From: Gammaproteobacteria bacterium
Lineage (GTDB): Bacteria; Pseudomonadota; Gammaproteobacteria; JAJFKG01
Length of the DNA: 37,776 nucleotides
Direction of reading: 5' to 3'
Assembly: GCA_021156325.1 (NCBI GenBank)
Contig: JAJNDI010000009.1
Location: 1-37,776 of the forward strand
Part shown: in pieces, positions 1 to 11,537 of the stretch
Layout of the letters: each line of letters starts with the position of its first letter
Position numbering within the stretch: position 1 is the first letter of the stretch
Notes under the pieces: model-generated
Databases searched by the model: none
What the model was told of the DNA's origin: nothing
The model's input: only the letters and a program-made list of their open reading frames with translations
Program-made: the position numbers and the translations under genes

Positions 1-98
1 CTGACTTTGTTGAGATCTAATTGATAACCGCGGGCTGCCAAGCGCTCAGCGGTGACTTTACAAGCAGCCTCATCACGAAATAGTTTTGGATCAAGCAT
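1..98 (-). CDS. serS: Seryl-tRNA synthetase, N-terminal fragment (cut by window start)
   Basis: Only the first 32 codons are inside the window. The translation begins MLDPKLFRDEAACKVTAERL and continues through a GYQLDLNKV stretch, which matches the start of bacterial SerS (the N-terminal coiled-coil arm that binds tRNA-Ser). SerS charges tRNA-Ser with serine in the cytoplasm. The ATG at 96-98 is preceded on the minus strand by an AAGGG ribosome binding site. It lies 74 bp downstream of rarA on the same strand, the order also seen in E. coli (lolA-rarA-serS), which supports the call. The catalytic domain is outside the window. Confidence 0.85.
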   Translation of the reverse strand, partial: MLDPKLFRDEAACKVTAERLAARGYQLDLNKV

Positions 99-172
99 AT
101 TAATACCCTTGCTAATCTTACCTTGTACTCAAGCACATCATAACAGTGATTGTTTTAAGAAAGTAGATTGAC

Positions 173-1507
173 TTAGTCTTTGATTTCCTTTAGCGGTCTA
201 GCGGCTTTATCCCGCTCCCGCAAGGCTTCCAATTTTTCGCGGATTTTAATTTCAAGCCCGCGCGCTACCGGTTCGTAATAGCACCGCCGCCCCATCCCCT
301 CGGGAAAATAGTCTTCCCCCGCGGCATAGGCATCAGGTTCATCGTGGGCATAACGATAATCCCGCCCATACCCCAATTCCCGCATTAAGTGCCGGGGGGC
401 ATTGCGTAAGTGCAGCGGCACATCAAGACTACCAAAGCGCTTAAGATCGGCCTTAGCCTTATCTACAGCCACATACACCGCATTACTCTTAGGGGCACAG
501 GCTAAATATACTATCGCTTGGGCAATCGCTAATTCCCCTTCAGGGCTGCCTAACCGTTCCTGGACATCCCAGGCATTTAAAGCAAGCGGTAAGGCCCGCG
601 GATCGGCATTGCCAATATCTTCACAAGCCATCCGTACAAGGCGTCTTGCAATATAAAGCGGATCACAACCGCCGTCTAACATTCTTACCAGCCAATATAA
701 AGCTGCATCCGGCGCGCTGCCGCGAACTGATTTATGTAAAGCAGAGATTTGATCATAAAAAAGATCGCCTCCCTTATCAAAGCGGCGTGTGCCTTCGTTT
801 AATATCGCTAATATGCTTTCATGGCGGATGGTTTGTTGGTGATTTTCTTCTTGTGCAAAATCAGCGGCCATTTCCAGGAGATTTAACGCCATGCGCGCAT
901 CTCCATCGGCGGCTCTTGCTATTAACTGCAAGTCTTCATTTTCAATATGGTAATCTTCTTCACCTAATCCGCGGGTTTTATCCTGCAAAGCTTGCTGCAG
1001 TACAGTTAGGATATCGGCTGCTTCCAATCTTTTTAAGACATAGACACGCGCACGCGATAATAAGGCATTATTTAATTCAAAAGCTGGGTTTTCAGTAGTC
1101 GCTCCAATAAAAGTGACCACCCCTTCTTCGATAAAAGGTAAAAAGGCATCTTGTTGGGCTTTATTAAAACGATGAACTTCATCAATAAAGAGGATTGTCG
1201 CTATCCCCTGACTTTGACGAATTTGTTTTGCTGCCTCCATGGCTTCACGAATATCTTTCACACCGGCTAACACGGCTGATAGCGTTTGCATTTTGGATTG
1301 CGTTTTTTCAGCTAATAAACGGGCTAACGTGGTTTTACCTGTACCGGGAGGCCCCCACAAGATCATTGAATGTAAATGCCCTTGCGTTAAGGCTTTAGCC
1401 AGGGGTTTATTCTCACCCAACAAATGAGACTGGCCGACAAACTCTTTTATCGTTTGAGGCCGCATTCGAGCTGCCAAAGGTATTAATCGCTCAGATCCCG
1501 TCCTCAT
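173..1507 (-). CDS. rarA: Replication-associated recombination protein A (RarA/MgsA), AAA+ ATPase
   Basis: This 444-residue protein is close to the usual RarA length (about 447). Walker A is GPPGTGKT near residues 52-59, and Walker B is FIDEVHRF near 107-114, followed by the sensor segment [12 protein letters not shown]. The C-terminal half carries the RarA tetramerisation region, including an [15 protein letters not shown] stretch. Members of the family act at stalled replication forks and are related to clamp-loader subunits and eukaryotic WRNIP1. The ATG at 1505-1507 has an AGAGAGGAAT ribosome binding site. It starts 8 bp after the lolA stop, so it is very probably cotranscribed with ftsK and lolA. 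Confidence 0.95.
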   Translation of the reverse strand: MRTGSERLIPLAARMRPQTIKEFVGQSHLLGENKPLAKALTQGHLHSMILWGPPGTGKTTLARLLAEKTQSKMQTLSAVLAGVKDIREAMEAAKQIRQSQGIATILFIDEVHRFNKAQQDAFLPFIEEGVVTFIGATTENPAFELNNALLSRARVYVLKRLEAADILTVLQQALQDKTRGLGEEDYHIENEDLQLIARAADGDARMALNLLEMAADFAQEENHQQTIRHESILAILNEGTRRFDKGGDLFYDQISALHKSVRGSAPDAALYWLVRMLDGGCDPLYIARRLVRMACEDIGNADPRALPLALNAWDVQERLGSPEGELAIAQAIVYLACAPKSNAVYVAVDKAKADLKRFGSLDVPLHLRNAPRHLMRELGYGRDYRYAHDEPDAYAAGEDYFPEGMGRRCYYEPVARGLEIKIREKLEALRERDKAARPLKEIKD

Positions 1508-1515
1508 ATTCCTCT

Positions 1516-2280
1516 CTAACTCTGTTGTCTTATTATATCGGCCCCTTTAGGCGGTTCAAAGTGAAATAAATCAGCCGGCAAATCACGGTTGATACGCACA
1601 TTGGAAAAGAAAAGCTCCGTCGTCTGATCAAGACTGTCGATAAAAGACAGGCTCAACGGTTTATTGCCTTGAAAGGTCAATAAAGCATATTGAAATAAAG
1701 ATTGGGACTCACGGGGAATTAATTTGAAAATAGCCTGATCGCTTTTAGCAGAAGCTATTAATTCCGCTGTATAACGGCTTTCGATATAATCAGGCGACCC
1801 TGCTAATAACAATCCCGGTACATCGGCTTGTAACGTTTCCATATCCTGTACAGTCACTTGTGCCAAATCTTTATCATATACCCAAATAGAATGGCCATCG
1901 GCTACAATGATTTGATCACTTAAACCCTGAAGATGCCAATAAAATTTTCCGGGACGTGAAACGGCCATTTCACCTTTAGCGCTTTGTATTGTTTTGCCAT
2001 CAGCCATCGTCTTCTGTGAAAAATCCGCTTGCATTCGTTGAAGGGGTTCAAGTTGTGAAAGCAAAGTTTTCATGGCAGTTTTGGCATAAATAGTCAAAGG
2101 AAAGAAAATGATAAACACAAAGATTATGGCTGTCTTAAAATAATGGAATAAATTTTTTTTATAAGAGATTTTCTCGAGGGGTGGCACGGTGAATGGGGAG
2201 GGCTCTCGCGGCGAAGCCGCGGGACACCCCATTACCGTGACAGGACCCCGAGAGACTTCTGCATTCCACTGCATTTGCAT
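1516..2280 (-). CDS. lolA: Outer-membrane lipoprotein carrier protein LolA with a long, element-derived N-terminal leader
   Basis: LolA is the periplasmic chaperone that carries lipoproteins from the LolCDE transporter to LolB. The body, from about [23 protein letters not shown] onward, shows the family pattern ([29 protein letters not shown] at the C-terminus). I choose the ATG at 2278-2280 because a GAGGAAG site lies 9 bases upstream; a start at 2298 overlapping ftsK is possible but has no such site. The result is 254 residues, about 50 more than usual. The excess is N-terminal: residues about 9-36 are encoded by a palindrome at 2172-2254, followed by the real signal peptide (hydrophobic core near residues 51-65, predicted cut after IYA). 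It lies 14 bp after ftsK. Confidence 0.85.
   Translation of the reverse strand: MQMQWNAEVSRGPVTVMGCPAASPREPSPFTVPPLEKISYKKNLFHYFKTAIIFVFIIFFPLTIYAKTAMKTLLSQLEPLQRMQADFSQKTMADGKTIQSAKGEMAVSRPGKFYWHLQGLSDQIIVADGHSIWVYDKDLAQVTVQDMETLQADVPGLLLAGSPDYIESRYTAELIASAKSDQAIFKLIPRESQSLFQYALLTFQGNKPLSLSFIDSLDQTTELFFSNVRINRDLPADLFHFEPPKGADIIRQQS
2172..2254. repeat. Large imperfect palindrome inside the 5' part of lolA
   Basis: The two arms pair along almost the whole length, from TCTCGAGGGG on the left to ACCCCGAGAG on the right, with small gaps. The centre is a perfect stem CGCGGC-GAA-GCCGCG at 2207-2221. The segment is much richer in GC than the flanking lolA signal-peptide DNA. It is open in the lolA frame and encodes about 28 leader residues. 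It looks like an inserted REP/palindromic element, although no second copy of this exact sequence was found in the window. Confidence 0.7.
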
Positions 2281-2294
2281 TTTACTTTTCTTCC

Positions 2295-4661
2295 TCACGC
2301 ATTATCATTTCGCGAAGGCACCAACACTTCGCGATTGCCATTGTGTTCCATTGGTCCTACTAAACCGGCTGCTTCCATATTTTCAATCAAGCGCGCGGCG
2401 CGGTTATATCCAATCTTTAAACGGCGCTGAATACCCGAGATAGACGCACGCCGTGTTTCCAGAACAATTTGAACGGCTTCATCGTAGAGCGGATCGTTTT
2501 CACTGTCTTCATCTTCCAAACCTGTTAACATCGGCACATCAGCACTACTTAGCGTGTCACTACTCGTAATTTCTTCGAGATAATTCGGTTCGCTTTGTGC
2601 TTTCCAGGCAGCTACCACATTATGCACTTCATGATCGGCGACAAAAGCCCCATGAACCCGCATCGGAACGCCCGTTCCCGGCGCCATATACAACATATCT
2701 CCATAGCCTAACAAATTTTCAGCGCCTTGTTGATCTAAAATAGTGCGTGAATCAATGCGTGAAGAGACTTGAAAAGCAATGCGTGTTGGCACATTGGCTT
2801 TGATTAAACCCGTGATCACGTCCACGGAAGGACGTTGTGTGGCTAAAATCAGGTGAATCCCAGCAGCTCTCGCCTTTTGAGCGATCCGTGCAATGAGTTG
2901 TTCTACTTTCTTACCCACTACCATCATCATATCGGCAAATTCATCGATTAAGACAACAATGTAAGGTAAGAGTTCTAGCTCAGGCGCTTCACCCCTGCCA
3001 TCAGCTGTACGAAATAAGGGGTCAACAATCGGTTTTCCTTCTTGACGGGCTTTGGCTATCTTATTATTAAACCCCGTTAGATTGCGCACACCCAATGCAG
3101 CCATCAAGCGATAACGTCTGTCCATTTCAGCTACACACCAGCGCAGCGCATTGGCAGCTTCTTTCATATCAGTTACCACAGGTGTCAAAAGATGCGGGAT
3201 CCCTTCATACATCGCCAATTCCAACATCTTGGGATCAACTAAAATCATTCGGACTTCTTGAGGGGTTGCTTTATAAAGCAAACTCAATAACATAGCATTC
3301 AAGCCTACTGATTTACCCGCACCGGTAGTCCCGGCTACTAATAAATGCGGCATTTTAGCCAAATCAACGACCACCGCATGTCCAGCAATATCATGACCCA
3401 ATGCTAAACTTAAGGGAGAATGAGACTGCTGGTAGACAGTCGATCCAATAATCTCGCTTAATCTCACCACTTGCCGGTGTTGATTAGGTACTTCCAAACC
3501 CACAACGGATTTACCGGGAATAACTTCCACCACCCGTACACTGGTAACAGAAAGTGAGCGGGCCAAATCCTTCGACAAAACCGTTATTTTGCTCGCTTTC
3601 ACGCCAGCAGCAGGCTGCAATTCAAAACGGGTGATCACAGGGCCTGGATGAACTGCCACCACTTGGGCCTCTATCCCAAAATCCTTTAACTTTTCTTCTA
3701 CTTCACAAGACATTTTTTCTAATTGTGCAGCACTATAACCTTCAGCATTTTCTTGCGAAGGCGCATCTAATAAATTCAAGTCAGGCAAATTACCGGATTC
3801 AGATGAGGCGTGCTTTACAGGTGGCTTAAGGGGATGACGTTTTTTTTCTTGCACATTCAACCCTACAAAAACAGGCTCCGTTAAGACAGCAGCAGTGTCG
3901 ACAGCAGCTATTTTTCGTTGCGATACACGGGCTTTCTCTATTTTATCAGATGAAGTCGGGGGTAGTTTTATTTCTATTTTTTGTTTTGGCTTTATTAATT
4001 TAAGCGGTAAATAAATCAGCGCTTGCAATAATTTAAAGGTTTTTCGTAAAAGATATCGTGTGCCAAAAAGCCCGCCTTTACCGGCATGTTTGCTAAACCA
4101 TACCCAGGAAAACCCAGTCGCTAAAGTAATACCCGCTAAAAATCCAGCCAGCAGTAACAGCGTTGAACCCACGGGGTTAAACAATGCTTCCAAACCAAAA
4201 CCGGCCGTATTTCCCAAAATCCCCCCGGGCGTATAGGGCAAATGAGAAGAATGTCCTGTAATAAATAAAGAACATAAACTGCTGCTGGAGGTAAGCGCTA
4301 AAGCAAAACCTATTATACGCAAAAGATAAATATAAGGCGCAATAACCTTATCCTGCCGGCGCAGCAAGCGCCACGCCCCTATGGCTACCATTACGGGAAA
4401 CAAAAAAGCTGAATAACCGAAAACATAGAGAAAAACATCCGCAAACCACGCCCCTGCCCGCCCGCCGGCATTGGCAATTGCATTCGTTGCTGCAGTCGTT
4501 GACCAACCCGGATCACTTTGGTGGTAAGTAATTAAAGCAATTAAAAAGAAGATGGCTAAAGCCAGGGCAAAAATAAGCCCCCCCTCCTGCAAACGTCTGG
4601 CAACGGGAGAAAGGCTATCGACCGCTTTGGGAGGGTTTTTGGAGGTGTTACGTTCAGACAA
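2295..4661 (-). CDS. ftsK: DNA translocase FtsK
   Basis: FtsK is a septum-located motor that pumps chromosome ends and activates XerCD at dif. The N-terminus has membrane spans near residues 27-46, 75-97, 110-132 and 165-190. A short linker (about 200-310) follows, then the alpha/beta motor with Walker A GTTGAGKS at 444-451 and Walker [11 protein letters not shown]. The C-terminal gamma winged helix includes [20 protein letters not shown]. At 788 residues it lacks the long linker of E. coli FtsK (1329). The start is a TTG (4659-4661) behind AAGGATCC; no ATG nearby keeps the membrane region in place. It heads the ftsK-lolA-rarA-serS run and has its own promoter. Confidence 0.95.
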   Translation of the reverse strand: MSERNTSKNPPKAVDSLSPVARRLQEGGLIFALALAIFFLIALITYHQSDPGWSTTAATNAIANAGGRAGAWFADVFLYVFGYSAFLFPVMVAIGAWRLLRRQDKVIAPYIYLLRIIGFALALTSSSSLCSLFITGHSSHLPYTPGGILGNTAGFGLEALFNPVGSTLLLLAGFLAGITLATGFSWVWFSKHAGKGGLFGTRYLLRKTFKLLQALIYLPLKLIKPKQKIEIKLPPTSSDKIEKARVSQRKIAAVDTAAVLTEPVFVGLNVQEKKRHPLKPPVKHASSESGNLPDLNLLDAPSQENAEGYSAAQLEKMSCEVEEKLKDFGIEAQVVAVHPGPVITRFELQPAAGVKASKITVLSKDLARSLSVTSVRVVEVIPGKSVVGLEVPNQHRQVVRLSEIIGSTVYQQSHSPLSLALGHDIAGHAVVVDLAKMPHLLVAGTTGAGKSVGLNAMLLSLLYKATPQEVRMILVDPKMLELAMYEGIPHLLTPVVTDMKEAANALRWCVAEMDRRYRLMAALGVRNLTGFNNKIAKARQEGKPIVDPLFRTADGRGEAPELELLPYIVVLIDEFADMMMVVGKKVEQLIARIAQKARAAGIHLILATQRPSVDVITGLIKANVPTRIAFQVSSRIDSRTILDQQGAENLLGYGDMLYMAPGTGVPMRVHGAFVADHEVHNVVAAWKAQSEPNYLEEITSSDTLSSADVPMLTGLEDEDSENDPLYDEAVQIVLETRRASISGIQRRLKIGYNRAARLIENMEAAGLVGPMEHNGNREVLVPSRNDNA

Positions 4662-4696
4662 GGCCGGATCCTTCTATTTTCAAGTTAATTCTTTTT

Positions 4697-4725
4697 ATTG
4701 TACCTGATTCGTGCAAAAACGTCAG
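4697..4725 (-). promoter_or_regulatory. Probable sigma-70 promoter of ftsK
   Basis: On the minus strand there is a -35 of CTGACG (4725-4720), a 17-bp spacer and a -10 of TACAAT (4702-4697). It lies 36 bp upstream of the TTG start of ftsK. Four of six -35 bases and five of six -10 bases match consensus. Confidence 0.5.
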
Positions 4726-4733
4726 AATTTCGA

Positions 4734-4859
4734 TATACTCTTCGCGTTTTGGTTGTAGGCTTTAAAGGCTCCACCCTCTCACAAAAGTCATGTATTATTT
4801 ATATACTCCTTTTGCTCGAGAGCTTGCCGCCTCGCCGGACTCAAAACGCTTTGAGTATA
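4734..4859 (+). mobile_element. Copy A of a 126-128 bp element with terminal inverted repeats, upstream of trxB
   Basis: The element starts TATACTCTTCGCGTTTTG and ends CAAAACGCTTTGAGTATA, so its ends are imperfect inverted repeats. It shares long blocks with copy B at 14613-14740 (opposite strand): TGTAGGCTTT, CTCACAAAAGTCATGTATTA, CCTTTTGCTCG and CCGCCTCGCC, in the same order and spacing. It fills half of the ftsK-trxB divergent gap. A CGATA pentamer occurs at both edges (4731-4735 and 4860-4864), which may be a target duplication or chance. There is no transposase; it has the form of a non-autonomous miniature element. Confidence 0.8.
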
Positions 4860-4907
4860 CGATAGGAAGTTTATGCCTTGATTACTCAGGGAGCAGTACC
4901 CATTTAG

Positions 4908-5885
<978 letters not shown>

Positions 5886-5932
5886 AGAAATAGGCATGAT
5901 GGGCTTGACTGAATTAATTACAGTGAGGAACT

Positions 5933-6157
5933 ATGGCCAAAGAAGATCATGTTGAAATGAACGGGGTTGTCATCGACACCCTGCCCAATACAATGTTTCG
6001 TGTTGAATTGGAAAACGGCCATATTGTCACAGCCCATATCTCAGGACGGATGCGCAAAAACTATATTCGTATCTTAACGGGCGACAAAGTTAAAGTGGAA
6101 TTAACGCCTTACGATTTATCCAAAGGCCGAATCACTTACCGCGATAAAGATGCCTGA
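5933..6157 (+). CDS. infA: Translation initiation factor IF-1
   Basis: This is a 74-residue, single OB-fold protein (usual length 72) that binds the ribosomal A site during initiation. Diagnostic stretches are [36 protein letters not shown] and the C-terminal [11 protein letters not shown]. It has a GTGAGGAACT site before the ATG. It converges with clpA with only 10 bp between the stops. In many gammaproteobacteria aat and ate/bpt stand between trxB and infA; here they are absent. Confidence 0.97.
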   Translation: MAKEDHVEMNGVVIDTLPNTMFRVELENGHIVTAHISGRMRKNYIRILTGDKVKVELTPYDLSKGRITYRDKDA

Positions 6158-6167
6158 TTTTCTCATT

Positions 6168-8501
6168 TCAAGAACCCGATGAAGCTTCTTCCGGATTAGG
6201 GATATGATGCCCTTCCGTGATTTCAAAAGTTAAGTCATTGTCGCGTTCTGAAACATGAACATGACCACCTTTTGCCAGGCGCCCAAAGAGAATTTCATCG
6301 GCCAGGTTTTTCTTGATTTTCTCTTGAATAAGCCTTGCCATCGGGCGAGCACCCATTGTACGATTATATCCATTTTCGCTCAGCCATCTCCGTGCTGCTT
6401 CATCAACCTCCAGAGACACGGTTTTTTGCTCCAATTGAACTTCGAGTTCTGCAATCAATTTATCCACCACCAGCGTAATAATGTCTGTTTCAAGCGGTGC
6501 AAATTGAATGATAGCATCCAGCCTGTTTCGAAACTCAGGGGTAAATGTGCGTTCTATCGCTTCTTTGGCATCAGTACTGTTATCTTGTGTCACAAAACCA
6601 ATCGAGCGGCGTTCCATATCAGCAGCCCCTGCATTCGATGTCATGATAATAACCACATGTCTGAAGTCAGCTTTGCGTCCATTATTATCGGTAAGCGTAC
6701 CGTGATCCATCACTTGCAATAAGATATTGAAAATATCTGGATGGGCTTTTTCAATTTCATCTAATAATAGAACGCTATGCGGATGTTTATTAATATTTTC
6801 TGTTAATAAACCGCCTTGATCATAACCTACATATCCCGGAGGCGCCCCGATTAAACGAGCAACTGAATGGCTTTCCATATATTCCGACATATCAAAACGG
6901 ATCAATTCCACCCCCATCAAGTTAGCCAATTGACGAGTGACTTCGGTTTTACCCACTCCTGTTGGCCCTGAAAATAAGAAAGAGCCGACTGGTTTTCTTG
7001 GGTCACCTAAGCCTGATCGCGCTAATTTAATTGCAGCTGATAAAGATTCGATCGCTTTATCTTGTCCAAAGACGAGCATTTTCAGATCACGTTCGAGATT
7101 TTTCAGCAAATGTTTATCGGTGCGTGAAACTTTATTGGGCGGGATCCGCGCCATTTTGGCAATGATGTCTTCGACTTCTGGCACACCAATAATTTTTTTG
7201 CGTTTGCTTTCAGGCTTTAATGCCTGGCTTGCGCCCGCTTCATCGACAACATCGATCGCTTTATCCGGCAAGAAGCGATCGGTAATATAGCGATCGGATA
7301 ATTCCACCGCAGCACGCAAAGCGCTTAAACTATATTTCACCCCATGATGCGATTCAAACCTGTCTTTCAAGCCTTTTAAGATTTCAACCGTATCCTCGAT
7401 AGTGGGTTCCACGATATCGATCTTCTGAAAACGCCGCGTTAATGCGTGATCTTTTTCAAAAATACCCCGATATTCTTCATACGTGGTTGAGCCAATGCAG
7501 CGCAATTGGCCATTGGCAAGCATTGGTTTAATTAAATTGGAGGCATCCATCACACCGCCAGAAGCAGCACCAGCGCCGATAATAGTATGGATTTCATCAA
7601 TAAATAAGATGGATTTAGGTTCATTCTTTAATTGATTTAAAACCGCTTTCAAGCGTTTTTCAAAATCGCCGCGGTATTTCGTTCCCGCTAACAAGGCACC
7701 CAGATCGAGCGAATACACGGTACTTTCTGCAATCGTGTCAGGCACTTGTTTTTCTACAATGAGTTTGGCTAATCCTTCTGCAATAGCCGTTTTGCCGACA
7801 CCTGCTTCTCCTACTAAAAGAGGATTGTTTTTACGGCGTCTTGCCAGCACTTGAACGGTACGCAAGACTTCATCTTTGCGCCCAATCAGCGGGTCAATAT
7901 TCCCAGCCAGGGCTTGAACATTCAGATTGGTTGCATAGCTTGAGAGCGGGCTTGAACCTTTACCCATCTCAGCACTGCTATTGCCGCCCCCTTCGTCTCC
8001 CTCAAACTCATCATCCATCGACTGCGGATTATCTTGTTTAAATTGTTCTTGTATTTCATTGGGATCAATTTTCGCAATGCCATGAGAAATATAATTAACG
8101 ACATCCAAACGAGTAACATGTTCACGTTTTAAGAAATAGACACTGTGACTTTCTTGTTCTGAAAAGATAGCCGCTAATACATTAGCGCCGGTGACTTCAG
8201 GTTTGCCTGCAGATTGCACATGGAATACCGCGCGCTGCAAGACGCGTTGAAATCCTAAAGTGGGTTGTGTTTCTCTCTCTGTTTCATGTAAAGGGATCAA
8301 CGGAGTCGTATCAATGATGAACTTGATAAGCTCACATCTTAATTGAGCGAGATTAGCGCCGCAAGCGCGCAAAACATTGGCTGCAGAAGAATTATCTAAT
8401 AATGCCAATAATAAGTGCTCAACCGTCATGAATTCATGGCGCTTATCACGTGCTTCTTTAAACGCCATATTCAGCGTAAATTCAAGTTCTTTATCCAGCA
8501 T
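6168..8501 (-). CDS. clpA: ATP-dependent Clp protease, ATP-binding subunit ClpA
   Basis: ClpA is the AAA+ unfoldase that feeds ClpP and receives N-degron substrates from ClpS. The N-domain (residues 1-145) begins [18 protein letters not shown], as in E. coli. An acidic linker follows (about 160-175). AAA module 1 has Walker A GEAGVGKT at 231-238 and [16 protein letters not shown] module 2 has [10 protein letters not shown] and [13 protein letters not shown]. The start is the ATG at 8499-8501 with a GGGAGA site. A TTG at 8537 would add 12 residues and has a GGAGAG site, so it cannot be excluded. clpS lies 46 bp upstream. Length 777 residues. Confidence 0.96.
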   Translation of the reverse strand: MLDKELEFTLNMAFKEARDKRHEFMTVEHLLLALLDNSSAANVLRACGANLAQLRCELIKFIIDTTPLIPLHETERETQPTLGFQRVLQRAVFHVQSAGKPEVTGANVLAAIFSEQESHSVYFLKREHVTRLDVVNYISHGIAKIDPNEIQEQFKQDNPQSMDDEFEGDEGGGNSSAEMGKGSSPLSSYATNLNVQALAGNIDPLIGRKDEVLRTVQVLARRRKNNPLLVGEAGVGKTAIAEGLAKLIVEKQVPDTIAESTVYSLDLGALLAGTKYRGDFEKRLKAVLNQLKNEPKSILFIDEIHTIIGAGAASGGVMDASNLIKPMLANGQLRCIGSTTYEEYRGIFEKDHALTRRFQKIDIVEPTIEDTVEILKGLKDRFESHHGVKYSLSALRAAVELSDRYITDRFLPDKAIDVVDEAGASQALKPESKRKKIIGVPEVEDIIAKMARIPPNKVSRTDKHLLKNLERDLKMLVFGQDKAIESLSAAIKLARSGLGDPRKPVGSFLFSGPTGVGKTEVTRQLANLMGVELIRFDMSEYMESHSVARLIGAPPGYVGYDQGGLLTENINKHPHSVLLLDEIEKAHPDIFNILLQVMDHGTLTDNNGRKADFRHVVIIMTSNAGAADMERRSIGFVTQDNSTDAKEAIERTFTPEFRNRLDAIIQFAPLETDIITLVVDKLIAELEVQLEQKTVSLEVDEAARRWLSENGYNRTMGARPMARLIQEKIKKNLADEILFGRLAKGGHVHVSERDNDLTFEITEGHHIPNPEEASSGS

Positions 8502-8547
8502 GGAAAGAGTCTCCCGTTTTGTATTTTTGTTTGCCAAGCTATCTCTC

Positions 8548-8871
8548 CTATGAGATGGGTTCTACAACACATTGCAGCGGATATTCTGAAGCCCTAGCAT
8601 ATTCTATCACTTGCGTAGCTTTTGTCTCTGCAATCTCATAGGTAAAAACACCACAAACCGCTTTCCCTGCATTATGCACTTGCAACATTATCTGTGTTGC
8701 TCTTTGATTATCCATTCCAAAAACTTGTTCTAAAATAAGGATCACAAAATCCATAGGAGTATAGTCATCATTTAACAAAATTACCTTATAGCGTTTAGGT
8801 AATTCAGAGGCCACAGCAGGCTCTTCGAGCAGAGCCCCAGCCTCTTTTGCTCCCGTTTTTTTTCTACCCAT
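8548..8871 (-). CDS. clpS: ClpA adaptor protein ClpS
   Basis: ClpS binds N-end-rule substrates and hands them to ClpA. The 107-residue protein has the family core: [20 protein letters not shown], then [20 protein letters not shown] and a C-terminal [11 protein letters not shown]. The conserved [10 protein letters not shown], with the Asn/Asp pair that contacts the N-degron amino group, is intact. The first 20 residues are a flexible, Ala/Glu-rich tail. It sits directly upstream of clpA, as in most proteobacteria. The ATG at 8869-8871 has no strong Shine-Dalgarno sequence. Confidence 0.95.
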   Translation of the reverse strand: MGRKKTGAKEAGALLEEPAVASELPKRYKVILLNDDYTPMDFVILILEQVFGMDNQRATQIMLQVHNAGKAVCGVFTYEIAETKATQVIEYARASEYPLQCVVEPIS

Positions 8872-9046
8872 ATAAAAAGGTTAGAACAGATTTGGTGAAT
8901 TTGCCCATCATGAAGACCTTTAATTTGTGATCAAATCAAGACGTTGAAAGTTTTATGTTTTATATCAATACATTACAAAAAACGAAAAAAAACCCGCCGA
9001 AAAGTATTTGATCAGCAAGCTAAAAAAAGCTCCTCTCTACCGGTTT

Positions 9047-10303
9047 CTACATATTGGCCACTATCGCCTTTGCAAAGCCCGAACAGCTGAGAAGGGTTGC
9101 CCCTGACAAAAGACGTTCAAAATCGTAAGTCACTGTTTTATGGGAGATTGCCTTTTCCATACCGCGGACAATATAATCAGCTGCTTCCATCCACCCCAGA
9201 TGACGCAGCATCATTTCGGCAGAAAGAATCAAAGAACCTGGATTCACTTTATCTTGCCCTGCATATTTAGGCGCAGTACCATGCGTTGCTTCAAAGAGAG
9301 CAATACCGTCACTGATATTGGCACCCGGTGCTATACCAATACCGCCTACCTGTGCAGCTAACGCATCTGAAATATAATCCCCATTTAAATTTAAGGTGGC
9401 AATCACACTATAATCTTTAGGACGTAATAAAATCTGTTGCAAAAAGGCATCGGCAATAACATCTTTAATGACGATCGATTGGCCTGTTTTAGGGTTTTTT
9501 ATCGTATGCCAAGGACCTCCTTCTAACGGTATTGCACCAAATTCCTTTACAGCGAGATCATAACCCCATTGTTTAAAGGCTCCTTCGGTAAACTTCATAA
9601 TATTGCCTTTGTGTACCAACGTGACAGAATCGCGATGTTGATCAATGGCATATTCGATGGCTTTTCTTACCAAACGAGTTGTGCCTTCTTGGGAAACGGG
9701 TTTAATCCCAATACCACAATGTTGGGGAAAACGGATCTTTTTAACGCCCATCTTGTCTTGTAAAAAAGCGATCACCGTATCTGCTTCTTTGCTGTCCGCT
9801 GACCATTCAATACCCGCATAAATATCTTCTGAATTTTCACGAAAGATGACCATATCAGTATTTTCCGGTTCTTTCAGGGGCGAAGGTGTTCCTTCAAAAT
9901 AACGCACGGGCCGCAGACAAACGTAAAGATCTAATTCCTGACGAAGCGCGACATTGATAGAGCGGATCCCTCCGCCTACTGGCGTGGTAAGCGGCCCTTT
10001 AATGGCAACCCTGAAGTCTTTGATAGCCGCCAGGGTTTCATCAGGCAGCCAGACGTCTTTTCCATACAAAGACAGCGCCTTTTCACCTGCATAAATTTCC
10101 ATCCACATGATAGCACGTTTATCGCCATAAGCCTTTTTAACTGCACTGTTAACCACTTCTTGCATAGCAGGGGTTACATCTACCCCAATTCCATCTCCTT
10201 CGATAAAGGGAATAATGGGGTGAGTTGGCACATTAAGCGATAAGTCTTTGTTAAGTGTTACTTTTTCACCACGAGTGGGAATACAAATTTGTTGGTATTG
10301 CAT
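9047..10303 (-). CDS. icd: Isocitrate dehydrogenase (NADP-dependent)
   Basis: The enzyme makes 2-oxoglutarate in the TCA cycle. The call rests on [17 protein letters not shown], the substrate loop [18 protein letters not shown] (with the Ser that AceK phosphorylates in E. coli), [12 protein letters not shown] and the metal-site [10 protein letters not shown]. The nucleotide pocket reads [11 protein letters not shown]; Lys-Tyr there is the NADP-specific signature of E. coli Icd. Three ATGs in a row lie at 10301-10309; I take the third (10303) because it gives normal spacing to the AGGCGGAGA site. The longer reading to 10345 has no site. Length is 418 residues against 416 in E. coli. It is divergent from mnmA. 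Confidence 0.96.
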   Translation of the reverse strand: MQYQQICIPTRGEKVTLNKDLSLNVPTHPIIPFIEGDGIGVDVTPAMQEVVNSAVKKAYGDKRAIMWMEIYAGEKALSLYGKDVWLPDETLAAIKDFRVAIKGPLTTPVGGGIRSINVALRQELDLYVCLRPVRYFEGTPSPLKEPENTDMVIFRENSEDIYAGIEWSADSKEADTVIAFLQDKMGVKKIRFPQHCGIGIKPVSQEGTTRLVRKAIEYAIDQHRDSVTLVHKGNIMKFTEGAFKQWGYDLAVKEFGAIPLEGGPWHTIKNPKTGQSIVIKDVIADAFLQQILLRPKDYSVIATLNLNGDYISDALAAQVGGIGIAPGANISDGIALFEATHGTAPKYAGQDKVNPGSLILSAEMMLRHLGWMEAADYIVRGMEKAISHKTVTYDFERLLSGATLLSCSGFAKAIVANM

Positions 10304-10374
10304 CATCATTCTCCGCCTGAGTCGGTACTTTAGGGAACAAAGCATACCATCTTATCAGAGACTTTTCGCCCCTT

Positions 10375-10404
10375 TTGGAAAAGGGGGTACAGTTAAGCTA
10401 TGAT
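10375..10404 (+). promoter_or_regulatory. Probable promoter of mnmA, overlapping a small inverted repeat
   Basis: TTGGAA (10375-10380), an 18-bp spacer and TATGAT (10399-10404) form a plausible sigma-70 promoter just before mnmA. The -35 lies inside the inverted repeat CCCCTTTTGGAAAAGGGG (10369-10386), which could be an operator or chance. Confidence 0.4.
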
Positions 10405-10421
10405 GGGGGCTTTAAGATAAT

Positions 10422-11537
10422 ATGGGCGTTATCATGACTCTTCTCCCCCCTAATCAGGAACTTATCATCGTCGGCATGTCCGGCGGCGTAGATTCCTCTG
10501 TGGCTGCTTATCTCTTGCAGCAACAAGGCTATCGTGTGGAAGGCTTGTTCATGAAAAACTGGGAAGCGGATGACGATGAGCTCTACTGCAGCAGTACACA
10601 GGATTTACTAGATGCTCAAGCGGTTTGTGATAAGCTCAACATAGTATTACATCGCGTTAATTTTGCGAAAACTTATAGTGATCGTGTCTTTTCTTATTTT
10701 CTCAGTGAATATGAAGCCGGCCGCACCCCTAATCCTGATATACTCTGTAATAAAGAAATCAAATTCACTGTTTTTTTAGAATATGCCAAGCGGTTAAATG
10801 CCAGCAAAATTGCAACAGGGCATTATGCTCGAATAAAAAAAGCACACGGCTTATATCAATTACATCAAGCGAGTGATCAAAGCAAAGATCAAAGTTATTT
10901 TTTATATACTTTAAATCAGACGCAATTATCGCAAAGTCTTTTTCCATTGGGTGAATTAAAAAAAACAGCCGTGCGTGAAATAGCTCGCCAATTGGGTTTT
11001 CCCAATCATAATAAAAAAGACAGTACCGGAATTTGTTTTATCGGTGAAAGAAAGTTTAAAACTTTTTTAAGTGGATACCTGCCTGCCAAACCGGGAATCA
11101 TTAAAACAATAGAAGGTGAAACGGTAGGTCAGCATGAAGGTTTGATGTATTACACGCTGGGGCAGCGTAAGGGGATTGGGATCGGTGGGCAGCGTGATCA
11201 CAGCGGTGAACCCTGGTATGTGGTGGATAAAGATTTAGAACAAAATGTGTTGGTTGTAGCGCAAGGGCTTAATCACCCTGCTCTCTTTAAATCCAGTTTG
11301 ATTGCAACGCAATGCGATTGGGTTGCAGGAAATCCACCCAATCTAGCGTGCCAGGTTGAGGCCAAGATCCGCTATCGACAAACGCAACAACTTTGCAAGC
11401 TATCTAAACAAGATGAAACCCACTACCATGTGGTGTTTGACAGGCCGCAACGGGCCATTACCGCAGGGCAAGCCGTGGTTTTTTACGACGGGGAACAATG
11501 CTTGGGAGGAGGTATTATTCAATGCGCAACTCATTAA
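10422..11537 (+). CDS. mnmA: tRNA-specific 2-thiouridylase MnmA
   Basis: MnmA thiolates U34 in tRNA-Lys, tRNA-Glu and tRNA-Gln, using sulfur relayed from IscS. The PP-loop [15 protein letters not shown] is near residues 18-32. The two catalytic cysteines are in [12 protein letters not shown] and [12 protein letters not shown]. The C-terminal domain contains the expected [13 protein letters not shown]. Length is 371 residues (E. coli 368). A second in-frame ATG at 10434 is an alternative start; neither has a strong ribosome site. Its last 16 bases overlap hflD, an arrangement conserved in gammaproteobacteria. Confidence 0.96.
   Translation: MGVIMTLLPPNQELIIVGMSGGVDSSVAAYLLQQQGYRVEGLFMKNWEADDDELYCSSTQDLLDAQAVCDKLNIVLHRVNFAKTYSDRVFSYFLSEYEAGRTPNPDILCNKEIKFTVFLEYAKRLNASKIATGHYARIKKAHGLYQLHQASDQSKDQSYFLYTLNQTQLSQSLFPLGELKKTAVREIARQLGFPNHNKKDSTGICFIGERKFKTFLSGYLPAKPGIIKTIEGETVGQHEGLMYYTLGQRKGIGIGGQRDHSGEPWYVVDKDLEQNVLVVAQGLNHPALFKSSLIATQCDWVAGNPPNLACQVEAKIRYRQTQQLCKLSKQDETHYHVVFDRPQRAITAGQAVVFYDGEQCLGGGIIQCATH

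Noticed and set aside
646..1098. Plus-strand ORFs of 60-155 codons opposite rarA, clpA, potA and others
   Set aside because: They lie antisense to clearly conserved genes and lack ribosome sites or family resemblance.
8922..9046. Terminator for icd
   Set aside because: The minus strand has T-runs after the icd stop, but I could not find a convincing stem directly before them.
10369..10386. Inverted repeat CCCCTTTTGGAAAAGGGG as a terminator
   Set aside because: No T-run follows on either strand, and it lies in the divergent promoter region of icd and mnmA. An operator role is possible but unproved.
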